Part shown: positions 34,282 through 45,248 of the stretch, in pieces | Layout of the letters: every line of letters starts with the position of its first letter | Numbering within the stretch: the first letter of the stretch is position 1 | Assembly: GCA_024195585.1 (NCBI GenBank) | Contig: SWBL01000096.1 | Span: forward strand, 1 to 64,000 | DNA from: Aureobasidium sp. EXF-3400 | Lineage: Eukaryota > Ascomycota > Dothideomycetes > Dothideales > Saccotheciaceae | Direction: 5' to 3' | DNA length: 64,000 nucleotides | Program-made: the position numbers and the translations under genes | Notes under the pieces: model-generated | Databases searched by the model: none | Told to the model about the DNA's origin: nothing | The model's input: only the letters and a program-made list of their open reading frames with translations

Positions 34282-35133
34282 ATGATTCTCGGCAAGAAGG
34301 CAGACGACTTCTTCGTCGCTGTCAAACAGCACCTGGACAACATCAAGCCTGGCCGATTGGACAGCAGCCTTGACGCGTTCCAACAAGCTGCCACAACTCT
34401 CGTTGACTTGTCCGGGGACCTCAAAGGACAGGATCTTGCTCACCTGATCTACAATGCCAAGGCGACCCTACTTTTCACACAGATCTACATCGTGCTTGCT
34501 ATCGTGGTTGGCGCTTTGCTGATCAGGAGGCTGGGAAGATTCATTCACCACGTTCGCAAGAGCTTGAGAAACCTCAGCGATGTGACTGAGATTCAGAAGA
34601 ATATCCACTACCAGACTCAGTTTGCTGGCGCAGTCCATCGATTCATTGAGTATCAGCATGTCTTGCACAACAAAGAGTATTTGAACGACCCGCAGGATGC
34701 TGTCTACTTTGTCTATCATCCTGGGAATGACTGGCATGCCTCTTTCCATGCTGAGGAAGTCTCTGTCAAAGGATTTGAAGGAGTCTATGACGACCTCCCA
34801 GCCCTCATCGAGCATCTTCGCACTCTTCGTCAGAACCCCGAGTTTAGCGCTGTCATATACATCCTGCTTCCTTCAGCCCATCGCTACGACTTTGTTACCG
34901 ACCTCCGCTCTGATACAGCTCTTCTGCCTCTCAAGATTCGAGGTCAGAGAGACTATAGCGGCAAAGCGTTGTGCCGTGGTCACATCAGAGGCATGCCGCT
35001 AGGTGTGGATATAAAAGACGTTGATTCCGCGCCAAAGAAACCAACGACATACTGGCCTTTCATTTGGCCTCTGGTTGGCTTGGTAGTGGTGTTCATGGTG
35101 TCAATTGCTACCTCAGGGTACATTGAGAATTGA
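34282..35133 (+). CDS. Unrecognised two-pass membrane protein A (tandem paralogue)
   Basis: I do not recognise this family. It is a single exon of 283 residues. The N-terminal about 60 residues are amphipathic (KADDFFVAVKQHLD at 6-19). One membrane helix follows at about 63-84 (IYIVLAIVVGALLI), then a soluble middle domain of about 160 residues, then a second helix near the C-terminus (WPLVGLVVVFMVSIA). Blocks shared with the next gene: YQTQFAGAVHRFIEY, FVYHPGNDWHASF, YILLPSAHRYDF, IRGQRDYSGKALCRG. With both termini on one side, the middle domain would lie on the opposite face of a membrane. No catalytic motif is evident. The ATG at 34282 is the first in frame that precedes the conserved ADDFF block. 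Confidence 0.7.
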   Translation: MILGKKADDFFVAVKQHLDNIKPGRLDSSLDAFQQAATTLVDLSGDLKGQDLAHLIYNAKATLLFTQIYIVLAIVVGALLIRRLGRFIHHVRKSLRNLSDVTEIQKNIHYQTQFAGAVHRFIEYQHVLHNKEYLNDPQDAVYFVYHPGNDWHASFHAEEVSVKGFEGVYDDLPALIEHLRTLRQNPEFSAVIYILLPSAHRYDFVTDLRSDTALLPLKIRGQRDYSGKALCRGHIRGMPLGVDIKDVDSAPKKPTTYWPFIWPLVGLVVVFMVSIATSGYIEN

Positions 35134-35483
35134 TTGAGGCAACTTTACCCGCCGGAAAACATTGCATTTGTCTGATGTCTTATTTGTATGTACCATAGAC
35201 ACGAACCAGCCTTCTTTGAACAAGACTCCGTCGACTTGTTTGCAACCCCATCCGCACAACGAAAGCATGTCTGAAGCGGAACATCCAGGCTTTGAAAACT
35301 TTGTGTCTGCGTTTTGATCTGTCTCGTTTGTTTGTTGTTGCATTATCGCATATATCGTGACTAGCAAGCAGTTGCTGCATACATCTGTCCCAAACATCCG
35401 TGTAAACTTCAAAAGGAGCATTCGCCAATCTACCTATCGATCACCAATCTCCGAGATCAGTATCGACCAGATCATCTTCTAAC
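35134..35483. other. Spacer between the two membrane-protein paralogues
   Basis: 350 bp between the stop of A and the ATG of B, same strand; the B promoter must lie here or further upstream. It is T-rich and no element is recognised. Confidence 0.35.
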
Positions 35484-36896
35484 ATGGGCCAGTCAATGCA
35501 TGGCTGGAAAGCTGATGATTTCTTCGTTGCCGTTAGGCAGCATCTCGACTCCCTCGGTCCACGCGGTTTGGAAGAGTCCCGAATCGCCTTTACAAAAGCA
35601 GCTGCCAACATCGCTTTCGTTTTCAGACGTCTGAACGACGAGCAGCTTGGTCGCATCCTTGAGAATATCCAAACCACTACCAAAAGCCTTCAGCAACTTG
35701 ATGTCAATGTGTTCCACGAGGCTCTCAAATCGGTTCAGCATACGAGTAATGCCGCGACACACAAGTTGACCCAATTAGATGTCAACAATCTCCACGACAC
35801 GCTCAAAGCAGTACAGCTCATGGTGAATACAATCACAAAGAACGTCCAGCACCTCGATGTGAAAAGCTTCAACGAGATACTCAAATCACTTCAAGGAGCG
35901 AGCGATGCCACTGCGCAAAAATTGCTACAGTTCAACATCAACCACCCTAAGGAGGCACTCAATGCCTTTAAGCAGATCACCAACGTCACTCTTGCCACAA
36001 AGAAGCTTCCGAAAGCCCTCGATGCACTCAAGTATACCTTTCTGCTCACCGGAATCATGGTTATATTGGCTACCTGGATCATCATCCGTATCATGAGGAA
36101 TCTGGAAAAGCGCACTGACAAGATATCCGCCAACATTCAAGCTCTCAGCACTGAGATCGCATCCCAAGGAAACCTGAGCCATCAAAGTCAATTCGCTACG
36201 GCGGTGTACAACTTCATCCAGCAGAAACGCACCGAACAGATGCTGAATCTGAACAAACATCCTACGACGAATGATTCTTTTGAAGCTCGATACATTGTTT
36301 TCCATCCGGCATCCGATTGGCATGCCGGCTTCTTCGCACTTCCTTTTGAAGGACAGATCGAAAACTTCCTCAAAAAGAACGAGAGAAAAGGTGTCCTCCT
36401 TCGTGTACAGCTTTTCAACAATGCCGAGAAATTAGCAGCATACCTTTGTGATCTCGACGGGTGTGCAGCCGTTGAGGAGACCGGCAATACTAACTCAATC
36501 ACACACATCCTCCTGCCCTCATCTCACATGTACACTCTCCCATTCACTTTGCGGATACCCAAAGGACTTTACCCTGTCAGAGTTGCTGGTCAAACAGATC
36601 GCAATGGCAAACCGTACTGTCGTGCCTGTATCATTGGACTGGATTCATCAGATGTCGTTGATGTCGACTTGTTGTCAGAAAGTGAGGCTCCTGATTATGC
36701 TCTGCGTAGGTCTGCTCCTGACGAGCGGCTCTATCCCGCCCTCTGGCTCATCGTTGTAGTACTTTGGTTGAAAGATATGCTTGCTAAAGTGGTCGACTTG
36801 GTGGGTGATATTGTATGGGCTGCTTGGAATGCGTACCTTGGACTCAGGGAGTTTCTACCGTTCGGGGCCACCAAGTTCTTGTTATTCGGAGCTTAG
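35484..36896 (+). CDS. Unrecognised membrane protein B with four 26-residue repeats (paralogue of A)
   Basis: Single exon, 470 residues, related to A along its whole length: WKADDFFVAVRQHLD at the N-terminus, HQSQFATAVYNFIQ, FHPASDWHAGFF, ILLPSSHMYTLPF and AGQTDRNGKPYCRACI. It differs by an insert of four tandem repeats with an exact 26-residue period, marked by QLDV (D73), QLDV (D99), HLDV (D125) and QFNI (N151). Each is followed by an amphipathic helix of LK-x-VQ type. A membrane helix follows at about 185-205 (FLLTGIMVILATWIII). The hydrophobic C-terminal region starts YPALWLIVVVLWL. It may be an elongated coiled or helical stalk before the membrane. Function unknown. Confidence 0.7.
   Translation: MGQSMHGWKADDFFVAVRQHLDSLGPRGLEESRIAFTKAAANIAFVFRRLNDEQLGRILENIQTTTKSLQQLDVNVFHEALKSVQHTSNAATHKLTQLDVNNLHDTLKAVQLMVNTITKNVQHLDVKSFNEILKSLQGASDATAQKLLQFNINHPKEALNAFKQITNVTLATKKLPKALDALKYTFLLTGIMVILATWIIIRIMRNLEKRTDKISANIQALSTEIASQGNLSHQSQFATAVYNFIQQKRTEQMLNLNKHPTTNDSFEARYIVFHPASDWHAGFFALPFEGQIENFLKKNERKGVLLRVQLFNNAEKLAAYLCDLDGCAAVEETGNTNSITHILLPSSHMYTLPFTLRIPKGLYPVRVAGQTDRNGKPYCRACIIGLDSSDVVDVDLLSESEAPDYALRRSAPDERLYPALWLIVVVLWLKDMLAKVVDLVGDIVWAAWNAYLGLREFLPFGATKFLLFGA
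35688..35999 (+). repeat. Four tandem 78-bp coding repeats in paralogue B
   Basis: Encodes residues 69-172 of protein B. The aligned positions are L/V-x-Q/H-L/F-D/N-V/I at 69-74, 95-100, 121-126 and 147-152. The units are diverged at DNA level but keep the exact length, so selection on helix register is likely. Confidence 0.65.
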
Positions 36897-37094
36897 GAGA
36901 TATGGTGCTGTACACCAGGGTTGAGTGTCTGGATGGCACAAGGAGAGCACGGGAGAAGATATCATGCGAAGAGTTGTATTATGTAGTATCGCAGACTCAT
37001 TGGGCTGTATCTAGTTCTGCCCAGTAACAAAAATGACATCGACCGTAACACGCATCAAGGGTATAAGAAAAATAATGCATCGTGAACCATCTCT

Positions 37095-38105
37095 TTATAC
37101 GCTGTCACCACTGCTTGACAGCTCCAAGCCGGCTTCCTCGGCCTTCTTGTTCTTCTTGCTCTTCTTCATCTCCTTCCTTTCCTTCTTTTCTTGCTTTGAG
37201 AGCGCCTTGTGCTCTTTGAACTCAGGGAAAAAGATTCCGGGGTGTGCGACGGTGAGGGCGATGGCGCCGATACAAACCATCCTAGATTGGTGTTAGTATA
37301 TATGCTTCTTGACGTTCAGCTTCATAGTGATAACTTACATTCCGTCGAGAACCAGGAACTCGGTCTGGTTCTGCATCAAGGGGTTACCCCAGCCACCGAC
37401 CATCTCGGGAATACGGTATACGGAACGAATGAAGACCGTAATGAAGGCAACACTCGCAGCGCCGACGTAAAATCTGAAGCCAGGGGTGGAGCGGGTCATG
37501 GGATCGTCGAGGTTGGTTTGTGCTTGATGAGATCTGTAGCGACGGAAGAAGAAGTCGGCAGCGACGAGACCGCAGACAGCCATAGTAGCGACTTGTACAC
37601 AGATACCAGCGACCATGATTGAGTTTCCGACCTTGATCAACTCGACCTGCTCGCCGGCAGCGATACCACCTCCAGCAGCTTGAACAAGAATACTCGCTGC
37701 ATCAGCGGTGATGAAGATCCAAGTGTAGAGACTAGGCTTCAGTCTAGAATATTGAGGGCCGAAGTGGATGACCAGATGCTTAATCGTAAGGTAGATTCCT
37801 GCGGCGAGGAAGGAGGGCGACAGAATTAGACAGACAATCTGGATCTTGAAGCCTGTTTGACTCCAGGGGTTGTTGTGCATAATCAGTCTTCCGATATAAC
37901 CGACACATTCTCCAAAACATCCAATGACAACAGCGAAGGTAAAGCCCTTCAGGCGAGCCTTGACTCCGAGGAAGAGTTGAGCGAGGAACAGGATGCCAAA
38001 TACGACACAGAAGAAGATGTCTCCTCCGAGGTTAGGTCGGTACCCATAGGTGGTTGCTTCCACCGGGCACTCTGGTGTGACTTGTGTACAGTAACCGCGA
38101 GGCAT
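37095..38105 (-). CDS. RTA1-family seven-helix membrane protein
   Basis: RTA1/RTM1/Rsb1-like lipid-translocating or drug-resistance protein of fungal plasma or internal membranes. Exon 1 is 38105-37339 and exon 2 37281-37095, with donor GTAAGT and acceptor CTAG, for 317 residues. Seven hydrophobic segments run from FFCVVFGILFLAQLFLG to VCIGAIALTVAHPGIFF. Family motifs visible: GECVGYIGR, SPSFLAAGIYL, DAASILVQAAGGG, IRSVYRIPEMVGGW and NQTEFLVLDGM. The C-terminal tail is strongly basic (KKERKEMKKSKKNKK). It is divergent from a Zn2Cys6 regulator, and a TATATAT element lies about 135 bp upstream. Known members confer resistance to azoles, aminocholesterol or long-chain bases; the substrate here is unknown. 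Confidence 0.9.
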
Positions 38106-38727
38106 CTTAGGAAGTCGCGACGACGATGTTTACGTCGTTAAATTATGACGACTGGGCTGAGAATGAAGGTTCCACAGGGTTCAGCTGGAGAGAATACAGG
38201 AAGACGAAGCCAAACACATCGCGGGGGTGATTAAGATACGATATATAAGCGATGTGTTGGCCTGGAAGGCTGGAAGGCAACCATTGCGACATTCATCTCG
38301 CGCTGGCTCATCCTTTTGCCGTTTCGTCGAGATAGCGTGGTGTAAACGAGCTACGAGCGATCCTCGTTGAGCGTTCATCGTAAAGCCGGGACCAAGATGC
38401 CGATCTGTAGCAGGCTTCCCGGAAGAGATGCGCCGCATAGCCACAATTCCGCTGTCAGAGACTGCCTCTTAGCAAAGGAAGAAGGCCCGCCGCGCTTCCT
38501 TCGATGCACGGTGTCAGACCAATTTGGTGCCCGGGATGCGCGGGTCTTGTCAAAGGATCACTGCCGAAGCGATCGAATGTACGGGGGTTGAGTTTGTCCG
38601 GCCGGTGACGCGCATGTCGCTTTGACAGGTTCTTCTATACCTGCGCAAGAGAATAGCCCGAGGGCATCGATTTTTGGCGTTTTATTATCCACAATTCACG
38701 TCTTTAACCCCCCACGCGAGGGCTGCA
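38106..38727. promoter_or_regulatory. Shared divergent promoter of RTA1-like and Zn2Cys6 genes
   Basis: 622 bp between two divergent ATGs. A TATATAT element at about 38240-38248 suits the RTA1 gene on the minus strand. CCGG/CGG triplets, the type of half-site bound by zinc-cluster factors, occur around 38450-38605. Binding is conjecture. Confidence 0.4.
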
Positions 38728-39889
38728 ATGTCCTCCCGCCGTTTTCACAGAAAGTCGCGTAGTGGATGTGTGCACTGCAAGAAGAGACACATCAAAGTAA
38801 GCCGGCTCTGTGTGACGTGAGAATTTTAGTCGCTGATAGCCATCCGTCAAGTGTGATGAAGGTCGTCCGAACTGCGCCAACTGTCAGAGGGCAGGCGTGG
38901 TGTGTACCTATGATCAGCTCAAAGTTCCCACTAGCCCTGCACATACGGAAAGTGCAAGTCCTGCTGGCTCTACGGCATCAACTCTGGTCTACGAACAGTG
39001 TCCGACTTTCGATATGCTCGATTTATCCTTAATGCACCACTACACAATATCAACTTCGCTTGGACTATTCCCTGGCCATGGTGCTCGAGAAATTTGGCAA
39101 GAAATGGTTCCACACCAGGCTCAGTCGAATCCCTTACTTATGCATGGTATCCTCGCTTTGGCTTCGATGGATCTTGCCCGGACACGACCCAACGAGCGAC
39201 AAATCTATGCGACCAGAGCGTTAGCCCATCAGAATGCGGGCACGCGGTTATTCAGAAGCATGCTCGAGCAGGTTCGCCAATCGGACAGCCATAATGTTGT
39301 CATGGTCTTCAGCATGATATTAGCAATACTGGCCTTTGCATTACCACACGCTCGTGACGACCCACCGGATTTCGATGAGATACTCGATCTGTTCAGTCTA
39401 ATCAGAGGTTGCAAAACTGTGTGGCTCTTGAGCCCACAATCGCTTGCTGGTACTTCGTTAGGTCTATGGATTAAGAGTGTCTTCGCCGGACATCCAGTCA
39501 TGGTGTTACCTGAAGTTGATCGCAGCTTCCAAAACCTACGAGCACGTCTAACAGATCCGTCGGATGTCGTTGCCATCGACCAACTTAATGACTTCATACA
39601 CGGGGAGCTTGCCACATCTTCAGGTGGAGTCGCAAACATAGGCCGTTGGCCCACCATGGTATCCGATGCGTTCTGGCTGCGCGTGCAAAACCATGAAGTC
39701 GACGCTTTGCTCGTACTTTCGCATTATTCCGTTGTCTTGGGTGCGTCAGGACACCGATGGTGGAGCGCTGATTGGGACTCGATCTTGCTGCAAGCCATCG
39801 ACAAGGCTCTGCCAGAAGTCGACAAAAAACTTGCAGAATGGGATTTATCCGCCATGTTGAAGTTCGCAAAGTCTTACAAGGAGAGTTGA
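38728..39889 (+). CDS. Zn(II)2Cys6 transcription factor, Upc2-like architecture
   Basis: Fungal zinc-cluster regulator. Exon 1 (38728-38796) encodes MSSRRFHRKSRSGCVHCKK... to HIK. A 55-nt intron (donor GTAAGC, acceptor TCAAG) follows, then exon 2 38852-39889, for 368 residues. The cluster is C14, C17, C24, C31, C34, C41 (CX2CX6CX6CX2CX6C) and is split by the intron. The middle has LMHHYTISTS and LLMHGILALASMDLA, typical of the small fungal-specific factors grouped with the sterol regulator Upc2/Ecm22. The length of about 370 also fits that group. It is divergent from the RTA1-like gene, which may be a target; that is inference from position. Confidence 0.86.
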
Positions 39890-40437
39890 GCCTGATAAAC
39901 GGCCGAACCGACGACCAACTCAGCGGGTGATTTTGTGGAATTCGCAGACAGGGCATACGCAATATCTCTAGGACCGGAGCAATCAAGCAGCCGTGCAACA
40001 CGATTGAACGCAATTTGGCATGATGCTCGCGGATATCAATACCCGATGCGGCTCTCCCTTTGACCTAAGCTCTGGAATATTCAATTCGAGCTTGATACTC
40101 TGTTCCGGACCGAATGCCTACGGGTTTGTGCGCAGGCAAATCTCTGCGAAAGAGTCACCCTGATGCTAGGGTTTTGCCATTACAGCACTACAAGAACATC
40201 TGGATCGCCTTAGTCATACACATGTAAAAGCTAGACCAACCCAACAGACTATGGTAGCTTGAACACTGTCCACAAAACAACCACCAACCTATCTTCCATA
40301 TAATGGATGATACGATGCACTATCACTAGTTGCATCCTGCGGAGCAGTAGATAGAAATGAACTTAATTTCCTGTCAGAAACAAAGTAGCAACGATACATA
40401 GAATTCTTGAGTAGTAGCAGGCAACACCTGAAAACTC
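39890..40437. other. Convergent gap between Zn2Cys6 and F-box genes
   Basis: About 550 bp between convergent genes; nothing recognisable beyond expected 3' UTRs. Confidence 0.35.
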
Positions 40438-41559
40438 CTATTCATCATTCTCAATCTCATCATCTTCCTCGTCCTCTTCAATATCCTCACTCTCAACCTC
40501 TAGTTGCTCTTCATCCACTTGATGCTGTAACATGAGATTCATGAGCACTTCCCGAATATTCTCATCGCCTTTCATCTGAATCTTCTGTCCACCCACGAAG
40601 TTTAGTGTCCTAGGATGGGGTGTCTCGACCCGTATATCCTCCAAACATAGATAGGCAAGACTATCTGAATGTTGTAAGATGTGTGAAAGCAGCTTATAGA
40701 GTGGTGTTGCAGCTTGGCTTCCTCCAAAGAAGGAGGTCAGATGCATTAATCGTGAGTTCATGACCGAGACCCGTAACAATGGATTAGATGGTGGCCTAGC
40801 AGGTAGCAAAATCCCGTCTAGCTGTTCGACAAAGAACTGGCAGTTTGTCAAATATACCTCAGCCGGGTGCTTTTCTTGGATCCATTGGCCGACGCCGTGG
40901 AGGTCATGTGCAGTGATCTGAGAAAATTGGAGGCTGCGACGTTGGCGATCGTAGACGGTCTCGCCATGTCTGAATTGCACAACCAGAGATTCGACAGAAA
41001 GTCCCTGTGTCTCCTTCTCTTGGGCGACAAGCAGATTATCGAGTCTGCATAACATTTTGTCGAGCTGGAAGTCTGGATCCCAGTCCTTTGCTCTGACGAC
41101 AAGTTTGTTCACCGTCATATGCGACTTCGAGACCTGGTCCACAATTCCAAGGATATAGTGAACGATACACGGTTCCGAGATCCATTCGTTGCTGCCATAA
41201 GGACTGAAGTTCAGCTCGAGGGTGGTGCTTAATTTGCTCAGCTTGTCGAAAATCTGTTGCACGAATGGTGTCACAGCCCATACATTTCGCCAGTCTCTTA
41301 TGAAGTCGAATGTAACTGACTTGACTGCATGTGCATGCACAGGGCTCGATATGATATCCATCAACCGTGTGAGATTCTCCTTTTGCGATGGGTCTATGCG
41401 GAGTACTTCCAGATGACGGAGAAAGTGGTCATGGCAAAGCTGTTCCACGGTCTTGCTGACAAGACGTAAATCGAGGACTGTTTTCTTGCAGGCACTGTCT
41501 GCATGCTCTATGATCCCGATGAGAACTTCGGTCGGTAGACTCAGCAGTGCGATGCCCAT
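40438..41559 (-). CDS. F-box protein, substrate unknown
   Basis: Single exon, 373 residues. An F-box lies at about residues 4-45 (LLSLPTEVLIGIIEHAD, then LRLVSKTVEQLCHDHF), expected to bind Skp1 in an SCF ubiquitin ligase. The rest is a degenerate leucine-rich region without a clear WD40 or LRR consensus, as is common in fungal F-box families. The C-terminus is a highly acidic run of Glu/Asp (about 345-373). The target cannot be predicted. Confidence 0.78.
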   Translation of the reverse strand: MGIALLSLPTEVLIGIIEHADSACKKTVLDLRLVSKTVEQLCHDHFLRHLEVLRIDPSQKENLTRLMDIISSPVHAHAVKSVTFDFIRDWRNVWAVTPFVQQIFDKLSKLSTTLELNFSPYGSNEWISEPCIVHYILGIVDQVSKSHMTVNKLVVRAKDWDPDFQLDKMLCRLDNLLVAQEKETQGLSVESLVVQFRHGETVYDRQRRSLQFSQITAHDLHGVGQWIQEKHPAEVYLTNCQFFVEQLDGILLPARPPSNPLLRVSVMNSRLMHLTSFFGGSQAATPLYKLLSHILQHSDSLAYLCLEDIRVETPHPRTLNFVGGQKIQMKGDENIREVLMNLMLQHQVDEEQLEVESEDIEEDEEDDEIENDE

Positions 41560-42473
41560 CTTGTGACAATAACCACACGATTTTCGGAATGGTGGATTTG
41601 AGGCTTCAAGCTCTCGGGTATATTGTTGATCGATGATCCTCTACAGTATAGAGATCTCACGTCTCGTATCTATGAGATGAGATATCCCTTATGTTTGATG
41701 GCGAGCTCAAGGAAGGTCGTGGGCCGATGGTGACGTAATGTGAACTTTGATGGTCGAAAGTGACCGGTCAGTCAGAGAGTGTAGTAGGAGCAATCAACCC
41801 ATCTTGTTGCTGAAACTAAGGAGATATAAGATGCTCTGAAGCTGTTGATGAGTGATCAATGGTTATTTAGGCAGAGGTATGCATAATTAGCCAACTGATA
41901 CCGTTTGTTGATCATATCGCCAAGCCTCCGCAGCTGAACTCAAAATACAACATCGAGAAGGAACATGAGCCGGGTACTCGGATTTTCTGCTAGAATCTGG
42001 CTGTAGATCTTTTGCTACTCTTTGAACTCAACCACTCAGAGTGAGTTCGCTCGGGCTCCTCCGGTGTGGAAGCAGTGTACTTTTGACCAGTGCCCGACCA
42101 TATAGCCTGTTATATAGATCACACCAAAAACATTCATCATCTCCAGATCCGATACAATTGCTAGATGGTGTGAGCATGAAAGGGAGCCACCTGAGTACTC
42201 GTGGACCTCAAAGGTCGACAAGATCTCTGTGTCTGTCGAGATTAAGGAAGAGCTTGACCAGGATGTGTACATGAACAATATGGTAGATATGTCATCACGA
42301 TGCTGCGATACGCGATGGATGTATTGCACCAGAAAGCGTGGTTTGTGAACGTATAGAATTTTAAAGTTCTATGGTACGATGGTTGAAATCGTAGGGGTAT
42401 CTCTAATATTATAAATCAATGCTTTTCTTTTCGTAACCCGTCATTAAATAACTGTTAAAGTCATGTGTCGTAC
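41560..42473. other. Gene-free gap between F-box and permease genes
   Basis: About 900 bp between tandem minus-strand genes: the F-box promoter and the permease 3' region. Small open frames have no conserved features. Confidence 0.35.
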
Positions 42474-44275
42474 TTAGAAGGTGCTACCCTCAGTAGGAGC
42501 CTGGTGCTTGGGAACCTTGATAAAAACATTTCTGGTCCAGCCTTCAGCATCCTTGTGAACCTCCTTCTCAAGGCGGTATCCACCAATCTTTGGCAGGAGG
42601 ACAGCCCAGAAGACCCAGTAGACACCTCCAGCTGCGATAATAGCCAAACCAACAACGCAGTGGAGGTAGTAAGGCAGCGACTTGTACTGGTTCAACTCGG
42701 GAGTTGGGGGAGGAACGAATGGTGCGATGACGAGATACACGTTGCTGAGGAAGAAGAAGATAACGACTGGAAGAGTAGCCTTGACTGGAGGGTTCCAGTT
42801 GAATTGCTCGCGGTGGGTGTAAATCCAGATGAGTGCGATCGAGACGAAGACGTTGACGACCGAGAGTGGGTAAGAGATAACGTTCAAGATGAAGTTGTAG
42901 GCATCGCCGGGAGGAGGAGCCAGCATGATGACGACCGAAACTGCCCAGTGCTCGAAGAGACCCATGAAGGGTGCGTTGAAGGGCTTGTTGCTGGCCCAGA
43001 GTCTGCTGAACGGTAGGATACCCTCGCGACCGAGTTCCTGGACAAGACGGCCTTGGGAGAAGATAACAGAGAGTACGTTTCCGTAGGCCGAGAGAGCGAC
43101 AAACACACTCAATGCGCGTTCTGCTTTGGGGCCATACATGTTGCGGAAGAATTGGGCAGCCAGAATACGTCCACTGCTAATAATCTCTTCCTTGGGAACT
43201 GCAGCAAAGTATGCAATGTTTGCCAGAAGGTAAAGAATACCAACAATCATGATGGCACTCGGTCCAGCAATCTTGATCGTGCGTACAGGGTTCTTCATCT
43301 CACTCATTGAGTAGTTGGCGTTGCTGTAGCCGATGAAAGACCAGATAACATTGTACAGCGCGGTGACCACTCCGTATGCCGAACCGGTTGTACCCTCGAA
43401 GGCATGGTCGAAGTTGTTGGGTTTCTCAATTTTCAATTTACCTCCAAGGGCGGCAAATCCGGAGAAGACAATAATGAGCAGGATAATGAGCTTGATGACA
43501 CCGAGAACATTTTGCAGACGGAGACCCCACTTCAAAGCGAGACCGTGGATGAGGAAGGCCGAGGTGATACATGCGAGACCAACACCTCTCTGGTTCCAGC
43601 GGTTGACAGGGACTTGGGCGGCGTTGAGAATGTATTCACCGAAGACGACGCTGTTGGAGCCGGCCCATCCTAGGAGTACAACATATCCAGTCTGTTCCAT
43701 AGTCAGTTATGTGTACGTTATAGAGAACGTTCAGCTAAACATACGTAAAGACCAGTGACTAAGAATCTAGGCTTCTTGAACACATGCTCAAGGTAGTTCT
43801 TCTCTCCACCGTTCCTGGGAAGTGCTGTGCCAAATTCCAGGTAGACTGCCATACCAGCAGCGGCGATGATCAGACCAGCTACCCAGATGAACAAAGCAAG
43901 ACCAATACTTCCACAGCTCGCCACGATACTACTGGGTGTAGCAAAGATACCGGTTCCGATCATGCGGTTGAAAATGAGAAAGATGGCGCTCATGAGACCG
44001 ATCTGTCGGCGGCCTTCGCTGGTCTGGTATACATCGTGGCCATCGTCGCTTGTTGTCTCGTGATCCACAAAAGCCGAGGGATCCTTCACCTCAGCCTCAG
44101 GGGCTTTCTTTGAAGATGAGAAGACCATCTCGTTAATGTAAGTAGGAGATATCGTGTCCTCTGTCAAAAGAGCTGTGGTAGAGTTGTTGAACTCCAAAGA
44201 GTCGATGCCTCTCTGTACTTTTGTAAGATGGCCACGCTCTTGCGCGAACCTTTGTCGAGAAGGCGTCATTGTCAC
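42474..44275 (-). CDS. Methionine-permease-like amino acid transporter (Mup1/LAT type)
   Basis: Twelve-helix APC-superfamily transporter of the LAT type, most like the fungal methionine permease Mup1. Exon 1 is 44275-43745 and exon 2 43691-42474, with donor GTATGT and acceptor AACAG, for 582 residues. The cytosolic N-terminal about 90 residues precede TM1, with the substrate-binding unwound motif FNRMIGTGIFATPSS. Later conserved pieces: GMAVYLEFGTALPRNGGEKNYLE, quoted here only as GTALPRNGGEKNYLE, YNVIWSFIGYSNANY and EMKNPVRTIKIAGP. The tail is short and ends PTEGSTF. Expected in the plasma membrane, with arrestin/ubiquitin-controlled turnover as in known Mup1. Substrate not proven. Confidence 0.87.
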
Positions 44276-45248
44276 TAGTATACAAGCAGTAATTTGTTAA
44301 GTAATAGGAACCTCGAGGAAGAAGCTTGGTAGTCTGGAGTTTGGGGTGCACGGCGTGACTTCGCTGCTAATAAGGAGGACCTACCTGCTCTATTGGCGCA
44401 CCCACCACGCCCTACAAGGCTCGCTTGAATCCTTGGGCGCATCGCGCATTACTCGGCGTGGAAGACGTGATACAGATGCCTATTGTTCTGCATGCGTTAT
44501 TGGTTCGCATCCTTCTTGAGAATTGCGCCTTTGTCGAAATTTTTTCTTGTGTAGAATGCCATGACTCGCTTGTATAGTACAAAGGTCTTGTTCTTCAACG
44601 CTTGTGTGGTTGTGGTCCCAAGGGCTTGGTGAAGATCCACTTTTTCCCGTCGTCAAGCGAGTTGATTTTGAGAAGCACATGGCCAGATTTTTTATACACT
44701 GATATTGAATGATCTAGGTCCTTTTCCTGGCGAAGACGCCTGTCAGATCTTCGGTATAAGTTTTTGCGGATGCAGTCGCGCCTTGGGGTGCATAGACCAT
44801 TGCAATCGAGAGCGAGTTGGAGAAAGAAAGGAAGACAGCAAGTGCGAGAAGCCAAGAGGTCGTTGCTTGAATCGACGGTATGCACAGCCCTGGCACAAAC
44901 GACTCCCACATATGGTTTATGAAAGCATATCCAATTAGCAACTTCTTGTCACAAATATCTCCAGTAAAACGGACTCATGAACAAATCCCTTTGGCATGGC
45001 TATCGAATATCAATGATGTCTTCGATCTACGCTTAGCTGTGCCAGTGGAGACGAGTTGTAATTCTGATGCTAATGCGATGTCACGACGAGGGGTGTTCGT
45101 ACTGACGCGCATCTCAAGAGTGCTCCACCAATGATCCGTAGCAACAAGCCCTACTACTCGAGTACACTAACGTCATATTGATATTGATAATGTCTATACC
45201 AACGACTCTTTTGTAGAACATACACACTTATCTTCGAACAAGCGCAAT
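44276..45248. promoter_or_regulatory. Divergent promoter region of the permease and CorA-type genes
   Basis: About 970 bp between divergent ATGs. No CACGTG (Cbf1-type) site, which might be expected for sulfur control, was found. No gene seen. Confidence 0.35.

Noticed and set aside
38230..38250. Sterol-response element in the RTA1/Zn2Cys6 promoter
   Set aside because: The string ATCGTATC only partly matches the Upc2 site TCGTATA, so no site is called.
27517..44275. Possible secondary-metabolite cluster (two SDRs, RTA1, Zn2Cys6, permease)
   Set aside because: No polyketide synthase, peptide synthetase, terpene cyclase, P450 or methyltransferase is present, and MMM1 and an F-box gene are interspersed.
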